Notes under the pieces: model-generated
What the model was told of the DNA's origin: nothing
Seen by the model: the letters and a program-made list of their open reading frames with translations, nothing else
The model's database searches: none
Translations under genes and position numbers: made by a program
NCBI RefSeq assembly: GCF_014230465.1
Contig: NZ_JAAXCY010000002.1
Coordinates: 558,001 to 622,000 of the forward strand
DNA length: 64,000 nt
Direction: 5' to 3'
DNA from: Pseudomonas cremoris
Lineage (GTDB): Bacteria; Pseudomonadota; Gammaproteobacteria; Pseudomonadales; Pseudomonadaceae
In this document: piece after piece, positions 19,200-27,852 of the stretch
Position numbering within the stretch: the first letter of the stretch is position 1
Layout: every line of letters begins with the position of its first letter

Positions 19200-20278
19200 G
19201 GCTGGGCTCCTTGCTGGGCGATTTCCACAAGCATGCCGGGGTGCAGCAATTGCCCGCCAGCGACCACAACTTTTTCGCCGCCCTTGAGGCCGTCGCTGAG
19301 GATGACTTTCCCGGTGAGGTAACGCGCCACGCTGACCTTGTGCAATTGCGCCTTGCCGTCGCTGTCGATCAACCATACGGCGGGTTCGTTGAGGTCTTTG
19401 GTCAGGGCCGACCACGGCAACTCGATGCTGGGCTTGGCCGGGCCGTTGGCCGTGGCACTGACCACCGACCCCAGCTGCATGCCTTTGGGCAACGCCTCCA
19501 GGGCGATCTTGACCTGCACAGTGCCGGTGTTGGCCGCCACGGCGGGCGTCACTTCGCGAACTTTGCCCTGGGCCTTGATGCTGGGGTTATCCAGCAGGCT
19601 GACGGTGATCGGCGCATCAGGCGGCGGCTCCACCAACAACGACTCATAGACGTTGAACACCGCATCGCGCTCGCCGTCCTGGGCCAGGCTGAAAATCGGC
19701 ACGGTGGCTTGCACCACTTGGCCCACTTCCGCCTGGCGCGCAGTAATCACACCGGGCGCGTCGGCGATCAAGGCGGTGTAGCCGAGTTGTTCGCGGGCGT
19801 TGGCCAGTTGGGCCTGGGCGGCGGCGAGCGCACTTTGACTGCTGCGCAACGCGGCCTGGGCGGCGTCGTATTCGCTGCGGCTGGTATAGCCCTTGGGCAA
19901 GAGCTTTTCCTGGCGTACAAAAGCGGCAGCAGTCTGTTTGACCCGCGCCTGCTCGGCCACGACTTGGGCTTGGGCCGAGTCGACGTTGGTTTGCAAGTCC
20001 TTGGGATCGAGCTTGGCCAGCACTTGCTTGGCGGTGACGCGGTCGCCCACATCCACCATGCGCTGGATGATCTTGCCGCCCACGCGGAAGGATAAATCGG
20101 TTTGCACACGGGCCTGGATATCCCCGGTCAGCGTGACCGCTGCAGCAAAATCAGCTGACTGCACGGTCTGCACAAAGACCCGCGAATGCTGCTTGGGCTC
20201 AGCCTTTTCCTGGCCACAGCCGCTTAGCAGCGTCAGTAGGCCAAGTCCGAAAATACAGGTGGAAATACGACCGCCCAT
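19196..20278 (-). CDS. RND efflux periplasmic adaptor lipoprotein (first, TriA-like)
   Basis: First gene of the pump operon; 360 residues. The lipobox LLSGC at residues 17-21 marks a lipoprotein. The adaptor signature TDLSFRVGGKIIQRMVDVGD lies near residue 60, and a coiled-coil hairpin with many alanine/glutamine heptads spans about 85-155. It is clearly paralogous to the downstream adaptor but well diverged, as expected if the two take different places in a mixed adaptor ring. No local repressor gene is adjacent: the divergent neighbour is an ATPase. Confidence 0.85.
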   Translation of the reverse strand: MGGRISTCIFGLGLLTLLSGCGQEKAEPKQHSRVFVQTVQSADFAAAVTLTGDIQARVQTDLSFRVGGKIIQRMVDVGDRVTAKQVLAKLDPKDLQTNVDSAQAQVVAEQARVKQTAAAFVRQEKLLPKGYTSRSEYDAAQAALRSSQSALAAAQAQLANAREQLGYTALIADAPGVITARQAEVGQVVQATVPIFSLAQDGERDAVFNVYESLLVEPPPDAPITVSLLDNPSIKAQGKVREVTPAVAANTGTVQVKIALEALPKGMQLGSVVSATANGPAKPSIELPWSALTKDLNEPAVWLIDSDGKAQLHKVSVARYLTGKVILSDGLKGGEKVVVAGGQLLHPGMLVEIAQQGAQP

Positions 20279-20393
20279 GCAGGCTCCTTTTGCGTGATGC
20301 CGACTTGCCAGTGTGTATGCGACTGTGAGCTTAGTTCAGGGTTCCTTATCTGCATGGAGGCTCCCATACTCCAATGGTTCCCACGCCGATTGA

Positions 20394-21560
20394 ATGCCCA
20401 TGCTCAAGACCCTCGCGGTGGCCAATTACCGCTCGATCAATAAATTGGTAGTGCCCTTGGACCGACTGAACCTGGTCACGGGTCCCAATGGCAGCGGTAA
20501 GTCCAACCTGTACCGCGCCCTGCGCCTGCTAGCGGAAACTGCCCAAGGTGGGGTGATCAACGCGCTGGCCCGTGAGGGCGGCCTGGACTCCACCTTCTGG
20601 GCCGGGCCGGAAAGCATCAGCCGTCGCATGCGCCAGGGCGAGGTGCCGATAGAGTCGTCGGTGCGCCAAGGTGTCAAGCGCCTGCGTCTGGGCTTTGCCG
20701 GGGAAGATTTCAGCTACGCCATTTCCCTGGGGTTGCCCGAGCCGAGCTTGTCCTTTTTCTCCCTGGACCCGGAAGTGAAGAAGGAATGCATCTGGGCCGG
20801 CCACATCTACCGCCCGGCCAGCCTGCTGGTACAGCGTTCCGGGCCAATGGTGCGGGCACGTGACGGGCGCAATTGGGACGTACTGGCCCAGCACACGCCC
20901 AACTACCACAGCCTGTTCGATCAAGTCGGCAGCTTGCGTGGTTCGCCAGAGGTGTTGCTGCTACGAGAAAGCATTCGTGGCTGGCGTTTTTATGATCACT
21001 TTCGCAGCGATGTCGACGCACCCGTGCGCCAGCCACAACTGGGCACACGCACGCCGGTGTTGCACCACGATGGGCGCGATTTAGCGGCGGCGTTGCAGAC
21101 CATCCGCGAGATAGGTGATCCCGACGCCTTGCAACAGGCCGTAAGCGATGCGTTCCCCGGCGCGCGCTTGAACATCCAACCGTTACAGGGCGGGCGCTTT
21201 GCGATTGAGTTCTACCAGGAAGGGTTGCTGCGGCCATTGTCGGCGGCGGAGCTGTCGGACGGTACCTTGCGTTACCTGCTGCTGATCGCCGCGCTCCTCA
21301 CGCCCAGGCCGCCGACCATGATGGTGCTGAACGAGCCCGAGACCAGTCTGCATCCCGACCTGCTGCCGGCGTTGGCGCGCTTGATTATCCAGGCATCCCG
21401 GCAGTGCCAGGTGTGGGTGGTGTCCCATGCGAGTCGGTTGATTGCGGCCTTGCAGCAGGATGCGGGGTGCAATTCGATTGTGTTGGATAAGGTTTTAGGT
21501 GAGACCCGGATAGTCGGGCAGGGGATTTTGGATGCGCCGGCGTGGCATTGGCCGGAGTGA
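20394..21560 (+). CDS. AAA-family ATPase (RecF/OLD-like, no TOPRIM)
   Basis: SMC/RecF-type ATPase of 388 residues. The N terminus has the usual LKTLAVANYRSINKLVVPLD strand followed by Walker A GPNGSGKSNLYRAL. The C-terminal half holds the signature ELSDGTLRYLLLIAALL, Walker B MMVLNEPETSLHPDLLPAL and the final VVSHASRLI. The two halves are separated by a 200-residue insert. There is no C-terminal TOPRIM nuclease, unlike OLD proteins. The start may be 20394 or 20400, and no strong ribosome site is seen. Role unknown; many such ATPases act in DNA repair or phage defence with a partner, but no obvious partner gene is adjacent. Confidence 0.72.
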   Translation: MPMLKTLAVANYRSINKLVVPLDRLNLVTGPNGSGKSNLYRALRLLAETAQGGVINALAREGGLDSTFWAGPESISRRMRQGEVPIESSVRQGVKRLRLGFAGEDFSYAISLGLPEPSLSFFSLDPEVKKECIWAGHIYRPASLLVQRSGPMVRARDGRNWDVLAQHTPNYHSLFDQVGSLRGSPEVLLLRESIRGWRFYDHFRSDVDAPVRQPQLGTRTPVLHHDGRDLAAALQTIREIGDPDALQQAVSDAFPGARLNIQPLQGGRFAIEFYQEGLLRPLSAAELSDGTLRYLLLIAALLTPRPPTMMVLNEPETSLHPDLLPALARLIIQASRQCQVWVVSHASRLIAALQQDAGCNSIVLDKVLGETRIVGQGILDAPAWHWPE

Positions 21561-21683
21561 TTGAAGTGTGCCAATGAGGATCGCAACCTCGCGATCACCA
21601 CTGTTGTGGAAGCCGTCGAGCCCAGCGAGTGCGTGATGACGGCGGTACAGCAGCATCAACCCTGTCATGCCACCCAATAACCA

Positions 21684-21707
21684 GAAAACCCGCCGAAGCG
21701 GGTTTTC
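21684..21707. terminator. Bidirectional hairpin terminator
   Basis: AAAACCCGC-cgaa-GCGGGTTTT stem-loop between the ATPase gene and the small reversed ORF. The A and T flanks give a U-tract in either direction. The same stem-loop recurs after gabT. Confidence 0.75.
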
Positions 21708-21724
21708 GCACAGCTCAAATCACA

Positions 21725-21949
21725 TCAACTCACCGCAGGTGAATCAAACCCGCGCCGCTCAATCACAGTAAACACATCTGCCACATCCTGGACCATGATC
21801 CGGGCGGTATTGGCGACGGTATTGATGTCGTGCTCGGCATAGTCGGACACGTTTGAACAGGCCATCAGGTGCAGGTAGGCAAGTACGGCGTCTAGACGCT
21901 CGCTTGCGCAAGCGTGCAACTCGCTGAGCGGAGCATCGCTTTCGATCAA
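21725..21949 (-). CDS. Small protein, DUF3077-like (possibly 5'-truncated)
   Basis: A 74-codon frame starting at a TTG. The content (SDAPLSELHACASERLDAVL, then an alpha-helical tail ending VFTVIERRGFDS) recalls the small DUF3077 proteins common in fluorescent pseudomonads. Those usually carry 20-30 more N-terminal residues. Upstream in this frame a stop is reached after about 18 codons with no good start, so the gene may be a decayed remnant. Function unknown. Confidence 0.35.
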   Translation of the reverse strand: MIESDAPLSELHACASERLDAVLAYLHLMACSNVSDYAEHDINTVANTARIMVQDVADVFTVIERRGFDSPAVS

Positions 21950-22173
21950 CAGGACGGGGTAGTCGGTTGCGGTTTGTGCAACTGATGGGATATGTCCGAC
22001 AGCTCATCACAGTCGGCAATGTCGGATGCCTCTTGATTGTCTCCACGCTATTGAGGCCTCAAATCACGCCTGCGTAGAGTGGCGCCCGTAACGAACTGCA
22101 AAGCGCAGACGCTGCCCCCCAGAACGCCACCTACCTGATCGACTGCAAACCACAGATTCGACAAGGAATCCCG

Positions 22174-22354
22174 ATGCCCCGCCAAAGCTACCTGCGCTAC
22201 ACCTTTGAACCCTGAAGGGGGATGCCTTTGACGTAGTGTCACTGAAACCTGGCAACCCAGCGTCGTACTCATTGAAGAACAAGCCGTGGTTCACGATGAC
22301 GCCGGGCTTTTCCCCGATGATTTTCTTGATCAATACATCGGAGACCTTGACTGA
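22174..22354 (+). pseudogene. vgrG remnant (5' end fused to a foreign 3' end)
   Basis: A ribosome site (aaggaa) and ATG 22174 begin MPRQSYLRYTFEP, then a stop. Shifting frame at 22212 continues LKGDAFDVVSLK. Joined, these match the N-terminal strand pattern I recall for one Pseudomonas VgrG type (...LRFTFEP...FDVV.F.L...). After 22247 the similarity ends. A different frame (22262-22354) reads VVLIEEQAVVHDDAGLF and on to GDLD, with its TGA overlapping the ATG of the effector gene. I read this as a frameshifted and internally deleted vgrG region whose right end is the tail of the gene once coupled to the effector. The rest of 21950-22173 shows nothing I can name. Confidence 0.5.
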
Positions 22355-23220
22355 TGCCAGCCCCAGCCGCCGCAGCCCTTCTTGCAGGTGCATACCGCGC
22401 CTATCGGGTATATCAGGCCCACGAGGCAGCCATGAGCACTGCCGACCTGGCGCGGCTCGCCAGTGAAATTGCTGAACGCAAAAGCACTATCAAGCAAGTC
22501 TTGCAGCAGGCTATTGAAGCGCTGACCCGTGAAATCGAAATCAAGAGTTCAACCTTTGCCCTGGTGGACCGGGGCGGCAATAGCACCGTTTCGCGACGCG
22601 GTAATGAAAACGTGATCTTCAAGGAATACATCGAGCGCAAAGTACCGTTCCGCCCGGCCATCAGCCAGGTGTGCAACGTCGCCCTGCAGATGCCGATCAA
22701 GGTGCCACGTCGCCTGCGCAAGAGCGTCGCCGGCGACAGTGTGACGACCACCATCGAGGTGGCGCTCAAGCAAACCACCGCTTCGTTGCTGTTTGAGGCG
22801 ATAGACGAAGTGCTGGAGTGGTGCAGCCCGCTCAAGGCCGAGCCCAATTACAACCGTAACAGCTCAAAAGCCTTGCTGGGGGAACCTGAAACTCGGCCAA
22901 AGCGGTTCGGCAAGGTGTTTCCGTTCTGGCCGCGCCCTTGGGAGAGTCTGGCTCCGGACTTGGTGGTAGTCGAGTACCGGCAGGAGGCGTTTGAAACGGA
23001 CAATGTGTTTGCGGCGATTGAGATCAAGTTTCCGGGAGATTGGATAAAAGATAAGCAAATGATGGATTACGTAGAGCTCATGACACCGAAAACCGGCATT
23101 AATCGGGACAAAATCGGCACAGAAAAAGTAGCGCTGCTGCGGGTGCCGGAAGATTGCACCGGCTTTGAAGCGGATGAAAAGAAATCGGCGCAACACCAAC
23201 AGGTAAGGAAGAAGAGCTAA
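22354..23220 (+). CDS. VRR-NUC domain nuclease, probable type VI secretion effector (TseV-like)
   Basis: 288 residues. The N-terminal 65 residues are helical and charged. The C-terminal 90 form a VRR-NUC (PD-(D/E)XK) domain: D202 in APDLVVVEY, E223 and K225 in AAIEIKFPGDW, and Q235 in DKQMMDYVEL. All catalytic positions are present, so it should be an active DNase. TseV effectors of this fold are type VI toxins that cut DNA in rival bacteria. The vgrG scar just upstream (TGATG overlap) and the immunity-type gene three bases downstream support that role. No type VI apparatus genes lie in the window, so delivery would need a machine elsewhere. Confidence 0.72.
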   Translation: MPAPAAAALLAGAYRAYRVYQAHEAAMSTADLARLASEIAERKSTIKQVLQQAIEALTREIEIKSSTFALVDRGGNSTVSRRGNENVIFKEYIERKVPFRPAISQVCNVALQMPIKVPRRLRKSVAGDSVTTTIEVALKQTTASLLFEAIDEVLEWCSPLKAEPNYNRNSSKALLGEPETRPKRFGKVFPFWPRPWESLAPDLVVVEYRQEAFETDNVFAAIEIKFPGDWIKDKQMMDYVELMTPKTGINRDKIGTEKVALLRVPEDCTGFEADEKKSAQHQQVRKKS

Positions 23221-23223
23221 TTT

Positions 23224-24801
23224 ATGAGTACAACTCATCAAATGTTTACTGCCGAAGAACGAGATCTGTTTGTCGAGTTACTGAAAGAGTGGCCCAATTC
23301 AGAGTCCGGCACTGAAGAAGCTTCCCATGGCATCAGCCCCTTCATCAGCTTCTATTTCCCCCCTGGCCCGGATAACCACCAAGAAGTAGCACTGCTGATG
23401 GTGGATATTCACGACGCCTTTGAGCAATTGCTTGGAAAGCCCTACACCATTGGGACCCACCCAATTTCAGAGCGTCCACATCCTTACGGCTCGTCACGTT
23501 TGCCGGATCTACGTGAGCAGGCCAGGAAAGCCAAGCATTACGAGCACTTTGTTTTCAAATTCACCGATGAAAAAAACCATGCTTCCTCACCGACTACGGC
23601 GGGGTACTTCTGGTGCACGTGGTTTATAAGAGATGAGCACAGGAGATCCAGCTATTCATCCATCGTCTTCTATTACCGTTGGCAATGGTGGTTGGAAAAC
23701 CGCGAAGCATGGCGCCGCTTTGTACTCAAGACCATTGACCTGCTCAAGGCGTATCAGGTTTACAGCGGCTTTGCCATGGCCAACCCGCTTGAATTTGGTA
23801 CCCGTTCCGCTGTCACCACATGGGAGCGGGCATTAGCTCCAAGCTTCTATGGCCTGGATATTGATTATGCTTTTGGTATGCAACGCGAACTGCTTAACGG
23901 CATCCGCCCTCCCACCTGGGCCTTTCTCCTCGCCGACCACTGGCGTGAAAAACTTGACCTCACCCGCGAGCAAGTACGTACGGCTCTTGCCCATCCGCGC
24001 ATCAGCATTACCGAACTACACAGCGGCCAATGGATCGAACTGGGCGAACAACCCGAGCTATACCCCGTCGAGCAAGGCGTGCCCGAATTGCCCATGCTCC
24101 TGAACAAACTCCTCAAACCTATCCGCTACGACGACTTGGGATTGCTCGGTTTCGGCCAATGGGACGGCGATCCCAACGAGCGCTTCACCGATGCTGACAG
24201 CCGCCGCTGGATGGCCCGTTTCGACACTGACGGTGATTGGCCGTCGCCGGCAGCACGATTTAAGAGGCCGCCGGAGATATCCCCAGCACAGGTCTCCAGC
24301 AAAGTGATGCCGCTTAGCATTGTTTCAGGCATGGCGTGCACCCAATCCGGCTTGTGGTTCGTCCCTGATCAGGCGTACTCCCGCCGCGCCTTCAAGCAGG
24401 GCGATATCCTGCCGGCCCTCGCCAGCGAGTCAGGCGACGAAGCGGTTTTTTGGCAGCGCGACCTTGATCAAACACCTTCCAGTTTCGCCAACAGCCTTGA
24501 ACCGGCACCTCGTGCAGGTCGCTGGGAAATGGAGCGCGATCGCTGTGTAGATTGTGACGTTACGTTGAGCGAGCGGCTCCCTCTTCATCAAGGTCAGATC
24601 GTTCGCTGGATCTGGGCTGTGAGTGGCCTTCGTGCACACAGTGGCGAACCTTGTCCCTATCCGGGGTTGTGGGTCTGCGAGTACAAGCCCAGGACTCTGC
24701 AATTGTTTGACGATGAACCCCAGATGCCTTGGATTGGCGGTGAGAAGGTAGTCTGGCGTTGGCTTGGATTGGTAGGTCATTACGTTGATGAGGAGCCATG
24801 A
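23224..24801 (+). CDS. Composite type VI immunity protein (DUF3396 plus Imm71/72-like repeats)
   Basis: 525 residues directly after the nuclease gene, with ggaagaag ahead of its ATG. The N-terminal ~270 residues look like the DUF3396 family, known as type VI immunity proteins: ISFYFPPGPDNHQEV, FGTRSAVTTWERALAPSFYG and LDIDYAFGMQRELLNGIRPP. The C-terminal part holds two repeats of a C-x2-x-GLW core, ACTQSGLWFVPD (about 375) and PCPYPGLWVCEYKP (about 475), each followed by an aromatic/GD(I/E)LP-type strand. This recalls Imm71/Imm72 proteins. No signal peptide, so it acts in the cytosol, as needed against a DNase. Family names are from recall. Confidence 0.65.
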   Translation: MSTTHQMFTAEERDLFVELLKEWPNSESGTEEASHGISPFISFYFPPGPDNHQEVALLMVDIHDAFEQLLGKPYTIGTHPISERPHPYGSSRLPDLREQARKAKHYEHFVFKFTDEKNHASSPTTAGYFWCTWFIRDEHRRSSYSSIVFYYRWQWWLENREAWRRFVLKTIDLLKAYQVYSGFAMANPLEFGTRSAVTTWERALAPSFYGLDIDYAFGMQRELLNGIRPPTWAFLLADHWREKLDLTREQVRTALAHPRISITELHSGQWIELGEQPELYPVEQGVPELPMLLNKLLKPIRYDDLGLLGFGQWDGDPNERFTDADSRRWMARFDTDGDWPSPAARFKRPPEISPAQVSSKVMPLSIVSGMACTQSGLWFVPDQAYSRRAFKQGDILPALASESGDEAVFWQRDLDQTPSSFANSLEPAPRAGRWEMERDRCVDCDVTLSERLPLHQGQIVRWIWAVSGLRAHSGEPCPYPGLWVCEYKPRTLQLFDDEPQMPWIGGEKVVWRWLGLVGHYVDEEP

Positions 24802-24925
24802 TGCCTCCAACCAACCGCTGCCCGGAGAACTGAGTGACCGATACCCAATCGATGCACGCTCCTCTAATAGGCAAGTCCGCCAGTTCGGAGGACAGGTCGA
24901 GGGGAGCCCTCGACCCAGACACCAA

Positions 24926-25777
24926 TCAACCCTGCCACTTACCGCCTTCAACAATCACGCTCTCAGGCTTGGTGTCATCGCTCAGCTCTTTACGCACATA
25001 TTGGTCATACAGCTTGAGCAAGAATTTCTCTTCACCCAACTTCGCCAACTCGGCATTCACCCAGTCACGCAGTTCGGTGTTGCCCTTCTTCACCGCTGGC
25101 GCAATCGGCGCTTCGTCGCCGAGTTTTTCTTCCAGCACGCGGTAGCCTGGGTTCTGCTTGGCCCAGCTGAACAGCACCAGGTTGTCTTGGGCATAGGCAT
25201 CGCCACGGCCAGCGGACAGCGCTTGCAGGGACTCGGAGTTTTTCTCGAACTTGAGCAGTTTCCAGTCCGGGTGGTTCTTGGTCAGCCAGATATCGGCAGT
25301 GGTGCCGGTGGTGACGATGGTGGTGCGGGTGGCCAGGTCGTCCAGGCTTTTCACCGCGCTGTCGTTCGGCACCAGGGCCTGTACCGCGACTTTCAGGTTG
25401 GGGTTGGTGAAGTCCACCGCTTCCTTGCGCTCAGGGGTCACGGTCATGTTGGCGAGGATCAGGTCGACCTTGTCGCTCTGCAGGAACGGAATGCGGCTGG
25501 CTGGCTCGACCGCGACGAACTCGACTTTGTTTTCATCGCCCAACAGGTCCTTGGCGAATTGACGGCCGATGTCGGTATCGAAGCCCACATAGCGGCCCGC
25601 TTCGTTCACAAAGCCGAACGGCGGCTTGTCGGTGAATACGCCGACGATCAGCTTGTCGCGCGCCTTGATCTTGTCGATGTAGCTCGCGGCGGCAACGGGT
25701 TTTGCAGGCTCTTCGGCCTTTTTATCGCAGCCGGCCAGTACGGCGACGGTCAACAGTGGCAGTAGTAACTTTTTCAT
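24926..25777 (-). CDS. Polar amino-acid ABC transporter substrate-binding lipoprotein
   Basis: Family 3 binding protein of 283 residues with a lipobox (VLAGC) at residue 17, so it is anchored in the periplasm. The core has VGVFTDKPPFGFVNEAGR, VGFDTDIGRQFAKDLLG and LILANMTVTPERKEAVDF. It resembles PEB1/aspartate-glutamate type proteins, but the ligand cannot be read from sequence. It overlaps the ATPase gene by four bases and is the last gene of a four-gene operon. Confidence 0.85.
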   Translation of the reverse strand: MKKLLLPLLTVAVLAGCDKKAEEPAKPVAAASYIDKIKARDKLIVGVFTDKPPFGFVNEAGRYVGFDTDIGRQFAKDLLGDENKVEFVAVEPASRIPFLQSDKVDLILANMTVTPERKEAVDFTNPNLKVAVQALVPNDSAVKSLDDLATRTTIVTTGTTADIWLTKNHPDWKLLKFEKNSESLQALSAGRGDAYAQDNLVLFSWAKQNPGYRVLEEKLGDEAPIAPAVKKGNTELRDWVNAELAKLGEEKFLLKLYDQYVRKELSDDTKPESVIVEGGKWQG

Positions 25778-26550
25778 AGCAGCTCCAGTTCCTTGGTTTT
25801 CTTGGGCAGTGTTGACACAAAGGAGAACTTCTCCAGGAACTGCTGCGCGCGTGCGGTTTGCGGGTTCGTAAAGAATTCTTCGGGGGTGTTTTGTTCGAGG
25901 ATGCGACCGGCCTCCATGAACACCACGCGGTCGGCGACGGCGCGGGCAAAGGCCATTTCGTGGGTGACGATCAACAAGGTCATGCCATCGCGGGCCAGGC
26001 CCTGGATCACTTCCAGCACCTCCTTGACCATTTCCGGGTCGAGGGCGGCGGTGACTTCATCAAACAGCATCACCTGGGGGTTCATGCACAGCGAACGCAC
26101 GATGGCGATGCGCTGCTGCTGGCCGCCGGAGAGCTGGCGCGGGAAGGCGTCGCGCTTGTCGGCCAAGCCCACGCGTTCCAGGAGTTTTTCGGCTTGCTCG
26201 CGGGCTTCGCGAGGATCACGCTTCTGCACTTTCAGCGGGCCGAGCAGGATGTTGTCGAGCACGCTCATGTGCGGGAACAAGTGGTAGCTCTGGAACACCA
26301 TGCCGATGTCCTGGCGCACTTGGCGCCAGTCGGTTTTTTTGTCCAGCAACTCGTTGCCAGCGAAACGCAGGCTGCCGCTGTGGGCCACTTCCAGCCCGTT
26401 AAGGCAACGCAGCAAGGTGCTTTTGCCGCAGCCGCTGGGGCCGAGAATCACCACCACTTCACCGCTTTGCACGCTCAGGTCGATGCCCTTGAGCACCTGC
26501 TGGTCGCCGAAGTATTTATTGAAACCCTGGAACTCGATCAATGCGCTCAT
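25774..26550 (-). CDS. Polar amino-acid ABC transporter ATP-binding protein
   Basis: GlnQ/HisP-type ATPase (258 residues): Walker A GPSGCGKSTLL, Q-loop [25 protein letters not shown], Walker B VMLFDEVTAALDPE, VTHEMAFA. The Walker B is followed by V rather than the usual P. Four-base overlaps (ATGA) with both the permease before and the binding protein after indicate tight coupling. Confidence 0.88.
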   Translation of the reverse strand: MSALIEFQGFNKYFGDQQVLKGIDLSVQSGEVVVILGPSGCGKSTLLRCLNGLEVAHSGSLRFAGNELLDKKTDWRQVRQDIGMVFQSYHLFPHMSVLDNILLGPLKVQKRDPREAREQAEKLLERVGLADKRDAFPRQLSGGQQQRIAIVRSLCMNPQVMLFDEVTAALDPEMVKEVLEVIQGLARDGMTLLIVTHEMAFARAVADRVVFMEAGRILEQNTPEEFFTNPQTARAQQFLEKFSFVSTLPKKTKELELL

Positions 26551-27206
26551 GCTTGGGCCCAGCGCCGTTCCAGCACCTTGGAGGCGGCCGACAACGGGTA
26601 GCAGATAAAGAAGAAAAACAGGAACAGCACGCCGTAGATCAGCACTGACTCGTAGGTGCGTTCGATGATTTGCTGGCCAACCTTGATCACGTCCACGACG
26701 CCGATCAGCACCGCCAGCGAGCTGGTCTTGATGATGCGCGTGTAGACGTTGATGGTCGGCGGCGTCATGCGCTTGAGGGCCTGGGGCAGCAACACGTAGC
26801 CGTACAGTTGCGGGTCGGACAGGCCAATCGACAAGCCCGCTTCGCGCTGGCCACGGGGCAGCGAATGCAACGCGCCGCGCACCACTTCACCCACTTCACT
26901 GGCGCCCCACAGTGACAGCACCAACACGGCACACCAGAAGCTCGGGATGCTCAGGCCGAAGAAAATCGGCAAGCCGAAAAACAGCAGGTACAACCACACC
27001 AGCACCGGGATCGCGCGAAACAGCTCCAGGTACACCCGCAGCACCGCATTGATCACCTTGTTGTTCAACGTGCGCAGCACGCCGTACAGCACGCCGCCGA
27101 CGGTGCTGAACGCGATGCTCAAGAATGAAATCGACAGCGTTTGCGCAGCGCCCTTGCCCAATTGCGGCAACGACACCCACAACAACTCAAGACCCGAACT
27201 GGCCAT
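26547..27206 (-). CDS. Polar amino-acid ABC transporter permease (second)
   Basis: HisM/HisQ-type permease of 219 residues with the LELFRAIPVLVWLYLLFFGLP signature. The EAA-like loop EAGLSIGLSDPQLYGYVLLPQAL starts a little differently from the first permease. Start 27206 overlaps the end of the upstream permease by 20 bases. With that gene it forms a heterodimeric channel. Confidence 0.88.
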   Translation of the reverse strand: MASSGLELLWVSLPQLGKGAAQTLSISFLSIAFSTVGGVLYGVLRTLNNKVINAVLRVYLELFRAIPVLVWLYLLFFGLPIFFGLSIPSFWCAVLVLSLWGASEVGEVVRGALHSLPRGQREAGLSIGLSDPQLYGYVLLPQALKRMTPPTINVYTRIIKTSSLAVLIGVVDVIKVGQQIIERTYESVLIYGVLFLFFFFICYPLSAASKVLERRWAQA

Positions 27207-27852
27207 GCTGGAGCCTCCTTTCCAGGCGGCTGAGCAGCAGCGACAGCGGCAAGAACAGCAACACGCAAATCAGCGTCAACACGGCGAGCATTTCGTAGGT
27301 CTTGTAGTAGAGGGCGATGTAGCTCTTGGTGGTGTAGAGAATCTCTGGTACCGCCACGGCGGAGACCACGGTGGTCTCCTTGAGCAGGAAGATGAAGTTG
27401 GCGAACAGTGCCGGCAGGCTGAGGATGCCGGCCTGGGGCAGGATCACATGGCGCAACAGCTGCCAGTCCGACAGGCCGATGGATTTACCCGACTCGATCT
27501 GCGCCAGCGGCACCGCTTCCACACCAGCGCGCAACACTTCGGTGAGGTAGGCGCCGCCGAGGAAGGTCATGGTGATAATCGCCGCCCAGAACCCGGAGAT
27601 ATTGAACCCCAGGGCGGGCAGCGCGAAGTAGACGAAAAACAGTTGGATCAGCAGCGGCGTGTTCCGCGCCAGCTCGACGTACAGCGCCACTAGGCGCGAC
27701 AGGTAGGGCGTGCGGAATACCAGCAGTGCGGCGTTGATCAGCGCCACCAGCAGAGAGGTGGCAATGGCGATCAGGCCCACTTGCAGCGTCACGCCCACGG
27801 CCTTTAAAAACGCCGGCAAGGTGCTGAGGATAAAAGCAAAATCGAAGGTCAT
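27187..27852 (-). CDS. Polar amino-acid ABC transporter permease (first)
   Basis: First gene of the importer operon, 221 residues. Motifs are VELARNTPLLIQLFFVYFALP and the loop SGKSIGLSDWQLLRHVILPQA. The AT-rich upstream stretch 27925-27990 (for example ttttttatacctttaaa on the minus strand) is the likely promoter. The location between sulfur genes and the orphan metQ makes a sulfur amino acid a possible ligand, but nothing proves it. Confidence 0.88.
   Translation of the reverse strand: MTFDFAFILSTLPAFLKAVGVTLQVGLIAIATSLLVALINAALLVFRTPYLSRLVALYVELARNTPLLIQLFFVYFALPALGFNISGFWAAIITMTFLGGAYLTEVLRAGVEAVPLAQIESGKSIGLSDWQLLRHVILPQAGILSLPALFANFIFLLKETTVVSAVAVPEILYTTKSYIALYYKTYEMLAVLTLICVLLFLPLSLLLSRLERRLQHGQFGS

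Noticed and set aside
21759..22046. 95-codon reversed frame overlapping the DUF3077-like ORF
   Set aside because: Arg/Pro/Cys-rich composition with no family resemblance; the alternative frame carries the family-like helix pattern.
24785..25765. Forward frame (326 codons) after the immunity gene
   Set aside because: Nearly all of it is antisense to the ABC binding-protein gene. Only its first 45 codons lie in open sequence and they show no motif.
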